A stretch of 64,000 nucleotides of DNA from Heliocidaris tuberculata (taxonomy: Eukaryota > Echinodermata > Echinoidea > Camarodonta > Echinometridae). Of this stretch, positions 11,101-21,550 are shown in pieces. The position numbers were made by a program, and so were the translations under genes. The stretch's first letter is position 1, and every line of letters begins with the position of its first letter. The DNA lies in contig CM046835.1 in assembly GCA_025618425.1 (NCBI GenBank), positions 14,147,200-14,211,199 on the forward strand, given 5' to 3'. Under the pieces are notes generated by a model. The model saw nothing but the letters and a program-made list of their open reading frames with translations. It was not told the origin of the DNA and made no database searches.

Positions 11101-12746
11101 CGTGTAATGCACTTTTCTTTAAAGCATGAAATGTGTTTGCATGGTGTCCATGTGGTCATTGCTGTAGAGCCATGGATGATGTTATCCCCTTTTGTTTGGA
11201 AGAGTAGCAAATTTAAGGGGGGGCACATCCCTTTTGGAAAAAAAGTATGCATTGTGCCCACCATTTTTGTGATTGTGCCCCCCCCCCCTTTTAGACCCTG
11301 CTGCATGAGAGAATTTGACTCCACTTTATTGAAGAGAGCAAAATCAGCAACATACAGAGCTCTGAGTGGTAATGTGGGAGAATAGTGTTAGTCAAATGTA
11401 AGGGAAAGCAGGTAAGCCTGTGTTTATGTCATGCTGCGCATATGTTTTCGTTTTCTTTTGTTACAAATAAAAAAATCCAAAATGATGCTTTTGTTACTAA
11501 TTCAAATTCCAAAATATTGGCAGCTATGCCCCAAAATGATTTACTGAGATTTACTGACTTACTGAGATTTCAGGACAGCGCATTTCATGATTGCATGACA
11601 CACCATTGTAAAGAGAAATAATCAAGCTTTATAATGATACCACATTCATGTATGATGATAAAGCAATACAAGATATACATGTATTATCCCTCAAACTTGA
11701 ATTGCAGAACTTTTTTTTTTTTTTTTTAAACATCACCTTTCATTGCTTTTGGTGATAAGATAATTTTAAATAGAGAGAAATGTACTGCATATTTCTTATT
11801 TGAAAACATAATGCCAGAAAACTCTCTATCTCTCTCTTTCATTTCCAACAAAGTAAATTCAAATCATTGCACTCCATATTTCTCATTTCATAAAGCTGGT
11901 GGTAAAACCCCTTTCAGTTGTATTACCAAGGAGGTAAATTCAAATCAATGCTCTGCATATTTCTCATTGAGACAAATACCCAGTAAATAGAACATCTTGG
12001 TTTTAATTCAAATCAAAGTCAGAGAGTCAGTTGGTTTTTCTAAACAGAAAACGGTCAAATTTGATCATTCTTACAAACATCGTTTTGTAAAATAAAGCTA
12101 TTTCATTGTTGTAAATTTGTAATTGATTAAAGATTTAAGCCACCTGATAAGTTATCCCCTTTTTAAGTTGGACAGCGATATTATCTAAACAATAGAATAA
12201 AAGAATCATTCATCGTTTATTCTATTCCAGGTCCGAGATAAATGGGATCTCAATGCCATCATGCCATCTTCAGTCACTATGCTTTCTGCACTCTTGGACC
12301 CCCGCTTCAAGCAACTCAAGTTCATTGCAGATGATGACAAACTGGATGTCATTGATGCTCTCAAACAGCTTGTGTCAGCAAATGCCAGTACAAATCAGGA
12401 GTCTGACGACCCGTCAGCCAACAGTGTCTCACCGTTCCTTTGTCTGTTTGGTGAGGATGAGTTCAACAGCAAGCCAGAGAGCACAGATGCTGAGGTCACA
12501 ACCTACCTGTCCTACCCACCCCTCTCTAGAGACATGTGCCCATTGGACTGGTGGCGTATGAACCAGGGCAAATTTCCTGAGCTGTCGAAGATCGCACGCT
12601 GTTATCTTGCTGTACCTGCTGTAGTCCAGTCCTGGAGTGACATCATGACAGGAACGTCAAAGGTTGACTTGAAGAGGGCTCTCCTTGAGGTGGACACTGC
12701 TGGACCACTTATCTTCTTGAATAAGAATTGGTCTATTCTATCATAG
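4945..12746 (+). CDS. BED zinc-finger protein derived from a hAT transposase (ZBED-like), 5 exons
   Basis: Joining 4945-5154, 8000-8380, 8954-9496, 10414-10677 and 12231-12746 gives 637 aa, with GT-AG introns all in phase 0. Residues about 24-64 form a BED finger (C40-x2-C43, H59-x4-H64) that should bind DNA in the nucleus. Exons 2-4 match the hAT transposase body (for example the segment with VEDEGF...LEPGY). Exon 5 holds LDPRFK and the C-terminal dimerisation region around CPLDWW (572-574) up to VPA (594-596). The first catalytic Asp of the usual T-T-D-G-W-T is replaced (M-Y-E-V-W-A). The second (T-D-N) reads N282-R-Q. The SERxFS motif is absent. I infer a domesticated, non-transposing DNA-binding protein. 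A BED-family regulator is likely; its targets are unknown. No poly(A) signal was obvious near the stop. Confidence 0.88.
5588..6332. repeat. Dispersed repeat, copy 1, with a nested insertion
   Basis: Closely matches 33104-33487 from TATGGTGGTTGATCC to CCTTGACTATA. The middle carries a 15-bp-arm hairpin (near 6226-6263; one mismatch here). Relative to the other copy it has about 320 extra bases at 5856-6175. It lies in intron 1 of the BED gene. The short open frame inside (5702-5899) is decayed in the other copy, so I do not call it a gene. Confidence 0.75.
5856..6175. mobile_element. MITE-like insertion inside the dispersed repeat
   Basis: The copy at 33104-33487 lacks this segment and serves as an empty site. 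The insert is flanked by CCGAACG on both sides (5849-5855 and 6176-6182), consistent with a 7-bp target duplication. Its ends are partly inverted: GGATGTGGG on the left, and GGATATGGG on the reverse strand of the right. No coding content. Confidence 0.65.
6333..7999. other. BED-gene intron 1, remainder
   Basis: No further exon is supported. A poly-A run at 7490-7505 sits between inverted segments that include GGAGTGT and ACACTCC. Other open frames are unsupported. Confidence 0.5.
8000..8380 (+). CDS. BED-gene exon 2: hAT body, N-terminal part
   Basis: Encodes residues 71-197, entered after TCAATTTAG in phase 0. The stretch with INSHVVMLLAQSLLPVSMVE then GYTMLNKYV is the conserved start of the hAT/ZBED body. 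The donor is CACAG|GTAATT. Confidence 0.87.
8954..9496 (+). CDS. BED-gene exon 3: degenerate RNase H-fold catalytic core
   Basis: Encodes residues 198-378. It contains the NNYLTVTIHYLTHQW strand typical of hAT proteins. The first catalytic Asp position reads E216 within MYEVWA, and the second (usually TDN) reads NRQ at 282-284, so transposase activity is unlikely. The acceptor is TTTTTTTAG and the donor AAAAG|GTAAGA. Confidence 0.87.
9933..10169. mobile_element. 237-bp TA-flanked MITE with paired CRE palindromes
   Basis: Inverted ends of about 55-60 bp begin GAGTAC and end GTACTC, flanked by TA on both sides (9931-9932, 10170-10171). A TGACGTCA sits in each arm (9947-9954, 10151-10158). A diverged relative lies at 21329-21550. 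The element is in intron 3 of the BED gene. The TA duplication suggests a Tc1/mariner-type mobiliser. Confidence 0.75.
10414..10677 (+). CDS. BED-gene exon 4: hAT helical region
   Basis: Encodes residues 379-466. The EWESASQLVQSLQILRAALT segment and the LLPVVHSMLQHC helix match the region before the hAT dimerisation domain. The exon ends AAGGAG|GTAAGT in phase 0. Nearby at 10738-10790 and 11928-11990 are short copies of the exon-end sequence (TTTCNTTNCCAAGGA...), which look like decayed duplications. Confidence 0.85.
11180..11310. repeat. Remnant of a poly-C-rich MITE
   Basis: The stretch with GTATGCATTGTGCCCACC, the poly-C run and CTTTTAGA matches the interior of the hAT MITE at 25275-25608. 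No ends or target duplication remain. It lies in intron 4 of the BED gene. Confidence 0.5.
12231..12746 (+). CDS. BED-gene exon 5: hAT C-terminal dimerisation domain
   Basis: Encodes residues 467-637 plus stop. It includes LLDPRFKQL and YLSYPPLSRDMCPLDWW, the hallmark of the hAT dimerisation domain, and ends IFLNKNWSILS. The normally conserved S-E-R-x-F-S block after VPA is replaced by VVQSWSD, in line with loss of transposase function. The acceptor is TTCTATTCCAG. Confidence 0.87.
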   Translation, partial: VRDKWDLNAIMPSSVTMLSALLDPRFKQLKFIADDDKLDVIDALKQLVSANASTNQESDDPSANSVSPFLCLFGEDEFNSKPESTDAEVTTYLSYPPLSRDMCPLDWWRMNQGKFPELSKIARCYLAVPAVVQSWSDIMTGTSKVDLKRALLEVDTAGPLIFLNKNWSILS

Positions 12747-13190
12747 GCCATTTCATGATGCAGAGAATGAACTCTGAAGTATGAATCACAACTTGTTGAT
12801 AATCTGTACGATCTCAGCAGGAAGTTGTGAGATCTTAGTTAGGAGGTCTAATCAAGAGGCACATTATTATCAACTTGTTTAAATTGTAATTGTTAACAAC
12901 TGATTGAAATTTTTTGTCATACTCATGAAGCAACTTCCAGACACTGAGCTGTATAAATGCATCTCAAATTTCCAGATATATTTAAAAAACAATCTTCTTT
13001 CAAGCATATGCAGTCATTTTCTTCATGGCTATCTAATTGTTTATAATATAGAGTGCTAAGATACTTATTTTATTGTTGTTGTTCATATGTAAATATGTTG
13101 GATTATGGAATGATATGTGCCTTTTTGTTTCTTATTTATTCCAGTTGAAGTGTTCATGTTAATTGAAGAATTTTGTCGCCTTACATTATA
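12747..13190 (+). other. Region 3' of the BED gene
   Basis: Presumably 3' UTR and flank. AT-rich, with no canonical AATAAA noticed before the MITE at 13191. Confidence 0.4.
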
Positions 13191-13379
13191 CTGTAAAACT
13201 AGAATTATTTGCGGGCATTTGATGTTCACAAATATCTTGAGTGGTCCAGATTCACGAAAAATTTATGCCGCGAAATCATTGAATCATAATTGACACAACA
13301 CTAAATTTTTGCAAATCGTGAGTTTTGTACTGTGAAAATGGCTGTCGCTTAAAATTCGCGAACATTATTGGTTTTACAG
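13191..13379. mobile_element. 189-bp TA-flanked MITE
   Basis: Ends are inverted (CTGTAAAAC and GTTTTACAG) and flanked by TA at 13189-13190 and 13380-13381. The interior is noncoding and has inverted GCGAA/TTCGC-type words. Likely a Tc1/mariner-type non-autonomous element. Confidence 0.7.
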
Positions 13380-13381
13380 TA

Positions 13382-14719
13382 ACAAAGTTGCATCTGTGTG
13401 TGTGTGTGTCTCTCTCTCTCTGTCTCTCTGTCTCTGTCGACCGATCAATCGATCCTGTTCATGTAATTAAGACATATGCTGACTTCAAATTACCAAATGA
13501 ATGTTCATTGAAAGAACAGAATGAGTTAGGGATTTTTTTCCTAGGTGAAATTATTTGTTTCAAACCAAACAAGTTCTGTCTTAAATACAATATGTTTTGT
13601 TTGAACTGTAATAGACACACATTTAGGGTTTCCCTTCAGATTGTTTTTGAAATACACATACATGTTGTGTACATTATTGAATACATGTTGTGTACATTAT
13701 TGAATACATGTTGTTTTTGTGGGGTTTTTTCAGTTCCTCTAAAAGACTGATAGTTTGTTAAATTTTGACATTTGAATATGCAAAGAGGTATTATTTTCCC
13801 CAACATCTTGAAAATCTGGAGAACTGAACTAATTACTCTGCTCTTAATTCTTGAGAACATTTTATCAAAATGAGTTAGTGCACCAAGGCAACTTTGAGTC
13901 TTTTGATTTCCCTCACCCTTAGCATAATCTTGAAAAACCTGGATTAATATTCATTCTGACTAGAATGGGGGGGGGGGGGGGGCAATGTCACATTTCCTGT
14001 CATGGTAATGCTGGTATGAAGATTGCCTTGATCTGTTGATCATTATTATACTCAATGCAAATTTGATTGTTTTGTGTTTTTGTGATTTTTATTTTTCATT
14101 TACTGTACATTTACAGTATGATGGGGAGCCCTATGTCTGCGCACCTAAGATGTGACTTGAAATTGAACAAGAATTAATTTAATATTCATCTAATGCATGA
14201 TCATATATTATTCCTGATATTCTAAAGAGTAAGTGTGCAAAAAATCTTATCAAAATCAGAGCAAGAAAAATGCCATTTTTACAAGAAAAGACGACCGTGT
14301 CATTTTGTCACTGAAAAACGATGGTGCCCGTCTCTACGCACTCATTCAGTTTACACATAGTTAATGTTTTTTTTTACATGAAAGACAACATTTGGAGGCT
14401 TGTGAATAAAATAACTGAAATAAGATCTTTTTTCAATATTTTGACTCGTTTTTGCATGAATATGTATCGCTGTAATGAAGATTAAAAGTTTGTTCATTGG
14501 TTTTTATTAGAATCGTGCAGTTACGCATGTGCGCAGACAAGGGCGCTGTGCAGACTTGGGCACTCTAGCCATATATGTGTCTTACAAATGTATGTTGTAC
14601 ACATATAATGAGAGCCATTTTTTCCTCTCAGAAAGATTCTTAGAGGCTTGGAAAGCAAAAACTTGGAAAAATATGTCAATGTATGAATGTAATGATTTAT
14701 TTTCCCCCATCCAGCCCTC
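13382..14719. other. Intergenic stretch
   Basis: No gene seen. It contains (TG)n/(TC)n at 13396-13437, a short tandem repeat around TACATGTTGTGTACATTATT (13656-13712) and a poly-G run at 13968-13982. Confidence 0.5.
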
Positions 14720-15312
14720 TTAAAGGGCAATCCAACCTTTGTAATGAGATGATTTGTGTGTAAGCAGAAAAATAAGAAAAACAGGATGGTGAAAGTTTGA
14801 AAGAAATCGGACAAGGAATAAGAAAGTTATGGAAGTTTGAAAAATGAGATCACTACATCTATGCAAATCTCAAATTGGCAATTTGGTGATTCGATTGTGA
14901 CATTTTTGTGGACAACTCTCCCATTTGTCTTACACAAAAATACCATTAATTTGCGGTTTTCTTTGAGGCGCTTTTACCCTCGGGGCAGTACTCAGAATAT
15001 ATTGGAGATAGCATATTGTTATAGGTCCTCATGAAAGAAGAAGATCCTACTGAGTAATACATTTTGAAAAAAAGTAACATTTTAGCCATTTTGTGTGTTG
15101 GAGTGAATGGGGGAGTTGTCCACAGCTACATCACAGTGACATTACCTATTTGGCCAATTTGAAATTCCCCTATGTATAGTGATTACAACTTTCAAAAATT
15201 CATAACTTTCTTATTACTTGTCTGATTTCGTTCAAACTTTCACCAATCTGCTTCTCTGATTTTTCCTCTTTCTTTCAAAGCAACTTGCTATTAAGGTAGG
15301 ATTTCCCTTTAA
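14720..15312. mobile_element. Foldback MITE, family F, copy 1
   Basis: Arms of roughly 240 bp are inverted around a short centre. The ends are TTAAAGGGCAATCCAACC on the left and the complement of AAAGGGAAATCCTACC on the right. The arms share words such as AATAAGAAAGTTATG with the elements at 51415-51903 and 52605-53100. It is noncoding; the TTAA at both tips may be target sequence. Confidence 0.75.
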
Positions 15313-15642
15313 GGTTGGGTACTTATTCATTGCATATTCTAAGATATATGTTTGGCTCGTGAAGCAAATTGTGTAAAAACATCTTAGTTATATTTTTCCA
15401 ATGGTTGATACACTCCTACCAAGCAATTTTGAGAATGTTTAAAATTATTGTATGATTATCATAATCTCCATTTTCCAATAATCTTGGTCTGTAATGTATG
15501 TAATGGCTTTATATCTGCAATGACTTATATCCTCATGTCCACATTATGACTAAAGACAGTTTGCTGTACCCAATATGTACTATAAAATGCATCCTCATGT
15601 AATTTGCAATATTTGGTGATGGAACATCGAAACTTTAGCAGT

Positions 15643-15960
15643 GGGTGTTTCATAAAGCTGTTCGTCAAGTTACGCATGACTTTACAAATGACTTAAATAT
15701 GACAAGCCAAATGGGATGCTCATTCATTTTTAACTGCATCAACTAAAGTTATACTGTGCAGATGTAGATTAACATTCTTATTATAACAAACATTTTTAAT
15801 GCAAAGTATATTTTTTGCCACAATTTAATTGAGGGTGTTGGAAATACGGTCACAATTTGTTAAAACACCAGGAAAAAATTTGGGCATCCTATCTGGCACT
15901 TCGTATTCAAGTCGTTCGTAAAGTCATGTGTAACTTTACGAACAGCTTTATGAAACACCC
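15643..15960. mobile_element. 318-bp inverted-repeat MITE
   Basis: Ends are GGGTGTTTCATAAAGCTGTT on the left and the complementary AACAGCTTTATGAAACACCC on the right. Inversion extends, with mismatches, through the GACTTTAC words, giving arms of about 45 bp. Noncoding interior. Confidence 0.75.
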
Positions 15961-16389
15961 CAGGATCTTTTACAGTGATTCCCTGTACATGTATAAGAAT
16001 TACATGTATATTGATTTACAAAGTGATGACATGATTTTTGAATTTGATTGCATCATAAGTTGAAATAATGTTGGTGCTATATTCATTTCTTGTATGTATT
16101 ATTTCAACACATGAACAGAATATTAAAAACACTTTTTATTGGTATTCACAGTCACTAAAATCTGAGAAATATCAAATATCTGTGTTTGCATTATTAAAAG
16201 AGTTTCATTCTTACATCAACATACATGTACTTCACTTGTAGGTTCCTTGAATTGTACTGGATATTCAAAAAACGATTGGCACTTTCAACTGAGAGTACAT
16301 TTACACACATGTAATTAAAACACCTAACAAGCTGCAGTTTGCACATTCCTTTGTTTAAATACCTGTAGAATGTGAAATGCGTCAAATTG

Positions 16390-17455
16390 TTTTTGACACC
16401 TGGGGAGCATTTCATCAAGTGTCTTGTCAATGATTTTTACTGACAAATTTGCTCTCAGCCAATCAGATGCAAGGATTTCAGTAGCTTATCCCTAAAAAGA
16501 CTGGGCTATTTCAGAGGTATCGAGGACGGGGGGGCATGATGGCCCCCCTTGATATCTCGTCCGCGACATGACCGATCGCCGCAAAATTTTGCACAGACCT
16601 CATGAATAACGTAAAGAACACAAATCTATCGTTATTTTAATTTTAATCTTTATTTTTAAAATTCAGTATAATTTACTCAAATTATATGCGTAAATACACA
16701 TTTTTGAGTGATATAAAGTAAAAAAAGGCCCTGGACATAAAATTTCTATGCAAGAAGCTCTTTATAAACATTAAAAACATTATTATGAAAGAAAAAATTG
16801 ATAGTGATTTTAATTCTTATGTATTCTATTGTTTTACGAATTTCTTATGTATGTATTTGTTTTTCAGCTTAACTTTTTTATTGTTTTTTAAAGTTTGCTG
16901 TTTCAAGGTGTTATCTGGACCACTATTCAGTTAGAATAGATGATTATAACAGCTTAAATACAAAATTATAGGTCATAATGGAAGAATATGAGGAAATGCC
17001 GTTTCCCCATTAGTTTTGTACACAAAACTCAGAAATTCTCCATTTTCAGGCTGACATGAGGTCACAAAAGGTCACATGACTCGGTAACGGTACGACCGAT
17101 TTTCGAAAACTAGGCTTAAAAAAATGCGCAAGACTTGAAAGAAAAAAGTCAGTAAGTGGTGCAGCGGTTCGAATTTCGCGGCGAAAATAGTCTAGGGGGG
17201 CCATCATGCCCCCCCCCCCCCCCAAGTCCTTTTAGGGTTTTAACAGTTGTCGGTAAAAATCACTGACAAAACGCTTGATGAAACGTTCCCTTGCCATTCC
17301 AGAATACTTTTTTTTTTCTTGCTGCCTCAATGTCATCAGTTGAGGGTTATAACAGTTGTCGGTAAAAATCACTGACAAAACGCTTGATGAAACGCTCCCC
17401 TGCCATTCCAGAATACTTTTTTTTTCTTGCTGCCTCAATGTCATCAGTGCAGTAA
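16390..17455. mobile_element. Foldback element split by the poly-G element
   Basis: The left arm (about 16393-16440, with CATTTCATCAAGTGTCTTGTC) is the reverse complement of 17245-17290 and again of 17348-17400. Between them sits the separate element at 16490-17237. The right arm is duplicated in tandem (17238-17344 and 17345-17455, about 106 bp each). I infer an older foldback MITE interrupted by a later insertion. Confidence 0.6.
16490..17237. mobile_element. Poly-G-bounded inverted-repeat element, copy B
   Basis: Matches the element at 1314-1933 in reverse orientation, with a GGTCACATGAC block at 17084-17094 and poly-G/poly-C near both ends. Its tips are CCCTAAAAAGACTGGG and the complement of CCCTAAAAGGACTTGGG. 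It carries more than 100 bp of extra interior sequence relative to copy A. Noncoding. Confidence 0.65.
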
Positions 17456-17524
17456 TTCATGATGCTGTTGGCTAAAAAAAATGTTTGGAGCTAGGAATGA
17501 TTCACAGTGGGCATTGTTGTGTTC

Positions 17525-17600
17525 TAAAGAGAGAGAGAGAGAGAGAAGAGAGGGGAGGCACAGAGAGAGATGGGGGTAGAGAGCTAGAGGGAGAGAGAGT
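17525..17600. repeat. (GA)n microsatellite
   Basis: An interrupted GA-rich tract. Confidence 0.85.
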
Positions 17601-17619
17601 CTGTCCGTCAGTCATGCTT

Positions 17620-17960
17620 TCTCGTTCTTGCAATAACTCAGAACTACATAAGGTATGAACTTAAAACTTGGTGCTAGTACATGTATATTTCACCATAGGA
17701 AGACGATCTGATTAGATTTTGGGGTACGTAGGACAAAGGTCACAGCGGTCACTTTCTAAAATTTCAGATGTTGGCCTCGTTAAAGCGATATCTCAAGAAT
17801 CATTTGAGGTATGAACTTCAAACTTGGTGCTAATATGTATCAGAAAGAAGGTCTAATTGGATTTTGGGGTACTTAGGTCAAAGGTCATAGAGGTCAATCC
17901 TGAAATGTTTTTGCCTTGTTGACACTCTTGAACAATTTGAGTCATTAACTTCAAACCTTA
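17620..17960. repeat. Degenerate tandem repeat, about 150-bp unit
   Basis: GGTATGAACTTMAAACTTGG, then TTTTGGGGTACNTAGG, then CAAAGGTCA recur twice, with a third partial copy. Noncoding. It lies immediately before the hAT-like composite. Confidence 0.6.
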
Positions 17961-18029
17961 TACTAGTGTGCATCCAGGGGCAGCGCACGGGGGGGGGGGG
18001 GGGGCAGGGGGCACAGTGCCCCCCACTTT

Positions 18030-18546
18030 TTCGAGTACCAAAAAGTGCCCTTTATATTTCTGAAAATGCCCCTTTTCTCTCTGATAAGTGCCCTTTTTAA
18101 CTATTAAATGTGCCCCTTTTCCTTTCTAATAAGTGCCCTTTCCCCTTCTGATAAGTACCCTTTTTTCTCCTTCTGAAAAGTGCCCCTTTTCAAATCAGAT
18201 AATTGCCACCTTATCTCTCTAATAAGTGCCCTTTTCGCCTTCTGAAAAGTACCCCTTTTCAAATCTGATAATTGCCACCTTATCTCTCTAATAAGTGCCC
18301 TTTTCGCCTTCTGAAAAGTACCCCTTTTCAAATCTGATAATTGCCACCTTAACTCTCTAAAAGTGCCCTTTTCGCCTTCTGAAAAGTGCTCCTTTTCAAA
18401 TTTGATAATTCTCTCTAATATATGCCCTTTTCTCCTTTGGTAAGTGCATCTTTACTTCTTATATAGGTGCCCCTTTTCCCTTCTAATAATTATAAGTGCC
18501 CATTTTCCCCTTCTGATAAGTGTCCCTTCTTTACTGCTGATAAGTG
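18030..18546. repeat. GTGCCCCTTTT-type tandem array, left block
   Basis: Units of about 23-27 bp alternate CTNATAAGTGCCC and CCTTTT-rich words. Between about 18195 and 18400 they form a higher-order unit of about 69 bp repeated roughly three times. The same repeat continues at 23109-23275 and 26822-26890, showing that later elements inserted into it. A reversed, more decayed array lies at 57400-58330. Confidence 0.8.
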
Positions 18547-18890
18547 GGGGAACCGACATTTGCATTTGCATTTGCTCCGGCGACAATTGCTTCTGCGACA
18601 ACTGCTCCTAAAAATACGACAGTTGCTCCGCGACAATTGCTCCGCGACAATTGCTCCTGCGATTATTGCTCCGACGACATTTACTCCCGCGATAATTCCT
18701 CCGACGACAATTGCTCCTGCGACAATTGCTCATGCGACAATTGCTCCGTCGACATTTGCTCCTATCGAGCGACAATTGCTCCGCGACAACTGCTCCGTCG
18801 ATCAAAATGAATATATGCGACAATTGCTCCTACGACAATTGCTCCGTCAATATTTGCTCCGATTGAGCGACAATTGCTCCGCTTGTCTTA
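18547..18890 (+). repeat. Left terminal 15-bp array of TU-like element A
   Basis: More than twenty units of 14-15 bp with an invariant GCTCC...CGACA frame and a variable A/T core (AATT, ATTT, AACT). Their period gives repetitive open frames in several phases; these are artefacts of the 15-bp period, not proteins. Confidence 0.85.
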
Positions 18891-19884
18891 CGGTTATTTG
18901 TTAAGCGAAAATTATTACAGGGTACAAAGAAACATAGGCTACGACCCATGGATGAAGCTGTGGGAGATTTTCAAATTAATGATATTTAGGGCCATAAAAT
19001 GTGATATTTGGGTAAAAAGTGTGATAACTAGACCAAAATTACCTATTGGGCAAATAGGTTTTTTTTTCAATGATCTTTATTAATGATTCTATGAAATACA
19101 AATTATACAATCAACATATTCTCTGAATGTTTTAACAAAATGAACAAATAAAATACTTTATCATGCTTTCAGGCAAAGCACCTCACCCCCCCCCCCCCCC
19201 CGAACATGGATCATCATATTTTGTGCGGGGGTGTCAAGTGCTGATTGTCTGAGCCCCCCCCCCCCCCATATTCGCCCCTGTATAGCCATGAAGACGTTTT
19301 TAAAATAATCGCTTGTAGAGGAAGAAGAAGGGGAGATAGCGTGTACAAATATACCCCCAATTTTTAAAGAAGAAATAATAATGCTCACTTGATTTCACTA
19401 AAATGCAGGTTAAATTAATATTTTTAAGAAAGGGAGTAGGTTTACATTTTGTCTCTCTATCCAATATTTTTGCTAAATTCTTTAACTCATAAAGGGACAG
19501 TTATTTAAGTGGAAGGATTCGAGCGGCAAGTCGACCTGAAAATAGATGAATTTTCAGGAGATAACCGCCTGTGACCATTGGCCTATTCCTATCATCACTG
19601 CACCCTGATCATATTCTCTGTGTGAACGGAAGGTGCCGATAAATGTACGTTACTACAATCACGAGAAGGGATCGTAACAATACACTAAACTTGTTCTAAG
19701 TAGTAAAAAAAAAATAATTTTTTGCCCGCTTATAAAATCTAGAAACAAGACGTTTTCGATCAGCAATCATTCTTGTTCCAGCAGCGGATATCTGCTTATC
19801 ATAATATTTTTGCAGCGAGGTGTCCGATTATATCCTCGAATTCTGCAAGTATCGGTGTAAATTATAAATCATCATTTCCTTAAA
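18891..19884. other. Middle segment of TU-like element A before the LINE
   Basis: No gene. Poly-C runs at 19186-19201 and 19254-19267 and the tip-like CAGGGGCGAAT (minus strand, about 19268-19279) suggest a small hAT-like remnant whose partner end I could not place. Confidence 0.45.
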
Positions 19885-19901
19885 ATGAATTTTAAGGAAA
19901 T
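19874..19901. repeat. Palindrome at the LINE 5' junction
   Basis: ATTTCCTTAAAAT and ATTTTAAGGAAAT are perfect inverted repeats separated by GA. The right arm is LINE sequence and the left arm lies at the 5' truncation point, which hints at a template-switch event during insertion. Confidence 0.6.
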
Positions 19902-21297
19902 ATTAAGCAAAATTAGAAAACTGTTGACGTGGTGGAAACAGCGTGATCTAACTCTAATGGGAAAAATTCAATTAATGAAAATATATGGTTATTCTAAATT
20001 GATATATGCAACATCACTTATGCCAGTTCCAGAGTGGGTGTATAAGGAAATTGAAGAAATTTGCTTTGATTTCTTGTGGAGAGGTAAAGATAAAATTTAA
20101 AAAAGTACAGTGATTTTAGATTATCAGCAGGGTGGGCTCAAAATGATGAATTTTAGATTCTTTGTAAAAGCACAAAGAATAATGTGGATAAAAAGGCTTA
20201 TAACAGGAACTCAAACTATCAAATGGAAACTTTATTTTAAATATTTAATGAGACCGATGGGAGGAAATTTGATATTTTATTGCAATTATTGGAGGGATAC
20301 AGTGGAAATCACGTTACCTACCTTTTATCAGAGTCTATTGAAAGCTTGGATAGATATGAAAGACTATGTTAAGATAGAAGAGAGATATAGAGGAAATGAA
20401 ATTTTGTATAATAATAAGTGTATCCAATTAGAAGGTCAAACTCTATTTGAGGAGAAGTTGTTTTTAAAGAATATTTACCGACTTCATCATATTTGTGATG
20501 AACATGGAGAATTAAAACCTGAGGCTTATTTTGTAGCTTTAGGTTTAAGTACAGAAGAAATTGTAAAAGTAAACAAAATTTATGCAACAACCCCTCGTGA
20601 ATGGAAAAAAAATGTTCAACCTTTAAGAAAGGCCATTCACTGTGGCCTCAGTTTAGAATTTATGTTTTCAAAGAAAGTTTTTAAATTTGAAGAAATAACT
20701 GCAAAGATGGTGTATAAGAGTCAAATTAAAAAGAATGTAGAAACAAACACAGCATTTTGCAATTTAATGTCACTTTATAATATTTCACAACGAGATGTAG
20801 AAAAGATATTTGTTCAACCAAGGATGTGTACCTTAAACAGTAAACTAAGAGAATTCCAATTCAAACTGTTACATAAGATTATATATACAAACCATCATCT
20901 ACATAGATTTAAGTTTCGTGAAAATGGATTGTGCTCATATTGCAAAAAATTTGAAGAAACTTATCAACATGTGTTCTTTGAATGTAACAAGATAAAGGAA
21001 GTGTGGGGAAAATGTGCTGACAAGCTCAATCTACCAATTCTGAAGAAGTTATCTTGGAAAAAAATTCATATTGGAATAATAGACAACACTATAAAAGCAG
21101 GGCAATTACTGAACCATATTTTGATTTTGATTAAATTTACGATTTTTCATAATAGAGAGAAAGGAGATCCCCCCAATGCAAAAGAAATTATAGATAGACT
21201 AATTGAAAATAGAAATGAAGAGAAAAAACTTGCAATGGAAAGGGATACTCTTTCAATCCATTTAAAGAAATGGGAAGCTTTGGAAGGTTGTCCGTGA
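19885..21297 (+). pseudogene. LINE ORF2 C-terminal fragment with one in-frame stop
   Basis: A single frame runs through, broken by TAA at 20098-20100. The first part (to FDFLWRGKDKI) and the second (from MILDYQQGGLKM) match the region after the reverse transcriptase in Tx1/L1-type ORF2. A zinc-knuckle-like CSYCKKF...HVFFEC lies near residue 280 of the longer piece. The 5' loss means it cannot encode a working polymerase. Apart from the one stop it is remarkably open (395 codons), suggesting a fairly recent insertion. Confidence 0.8.
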
Positions 21298-21328
<31 letters not shown>

Positions 21329-21550
21329 GGTGCCGAGGTGTTGGCGTCGTATTCGCTCGTCGTCCGGGGTGCTGGCTCCAGACAACAGAGCCTGTGCGTG
21401 AGGTTCGCCGTGAAACCATTCAAGCGGCGGGCTAAAGCAGGGCAAATTTAGTGTTTGGCCCTGTTGTGATCGCCGCGCCATTGTTTAGCTTAAATTGTTT
21501 GGAGCCGGTAACCTTGACGACTGGGCGGGTGTGGCTTAGCGCTTCGGTGA
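21329..21550. repeat. Relative of the 9933-10169 MITE within the LINE 3' region
   Basis: Shares TATTCGCTCGTCGTC, CAACAGAGCC, GAGGTTCNCCG and CCTTGACGACT with 9933-10169 across its whole length. The tips and CRE palindromes are decayed. It is either a MITE inserted into the LINE 3' UTR or a segment shared with the LINE family. Confidence 0.65.

Noticed and set aside
18104..18331. Repetitive open frame on the minus strand with a 23-residue period
   Set aside because: It is the translation of a 69-bp tandem DNA repeat lying in an array that recurs elsewhere in other frames and orientations. No start context or conserved domain.
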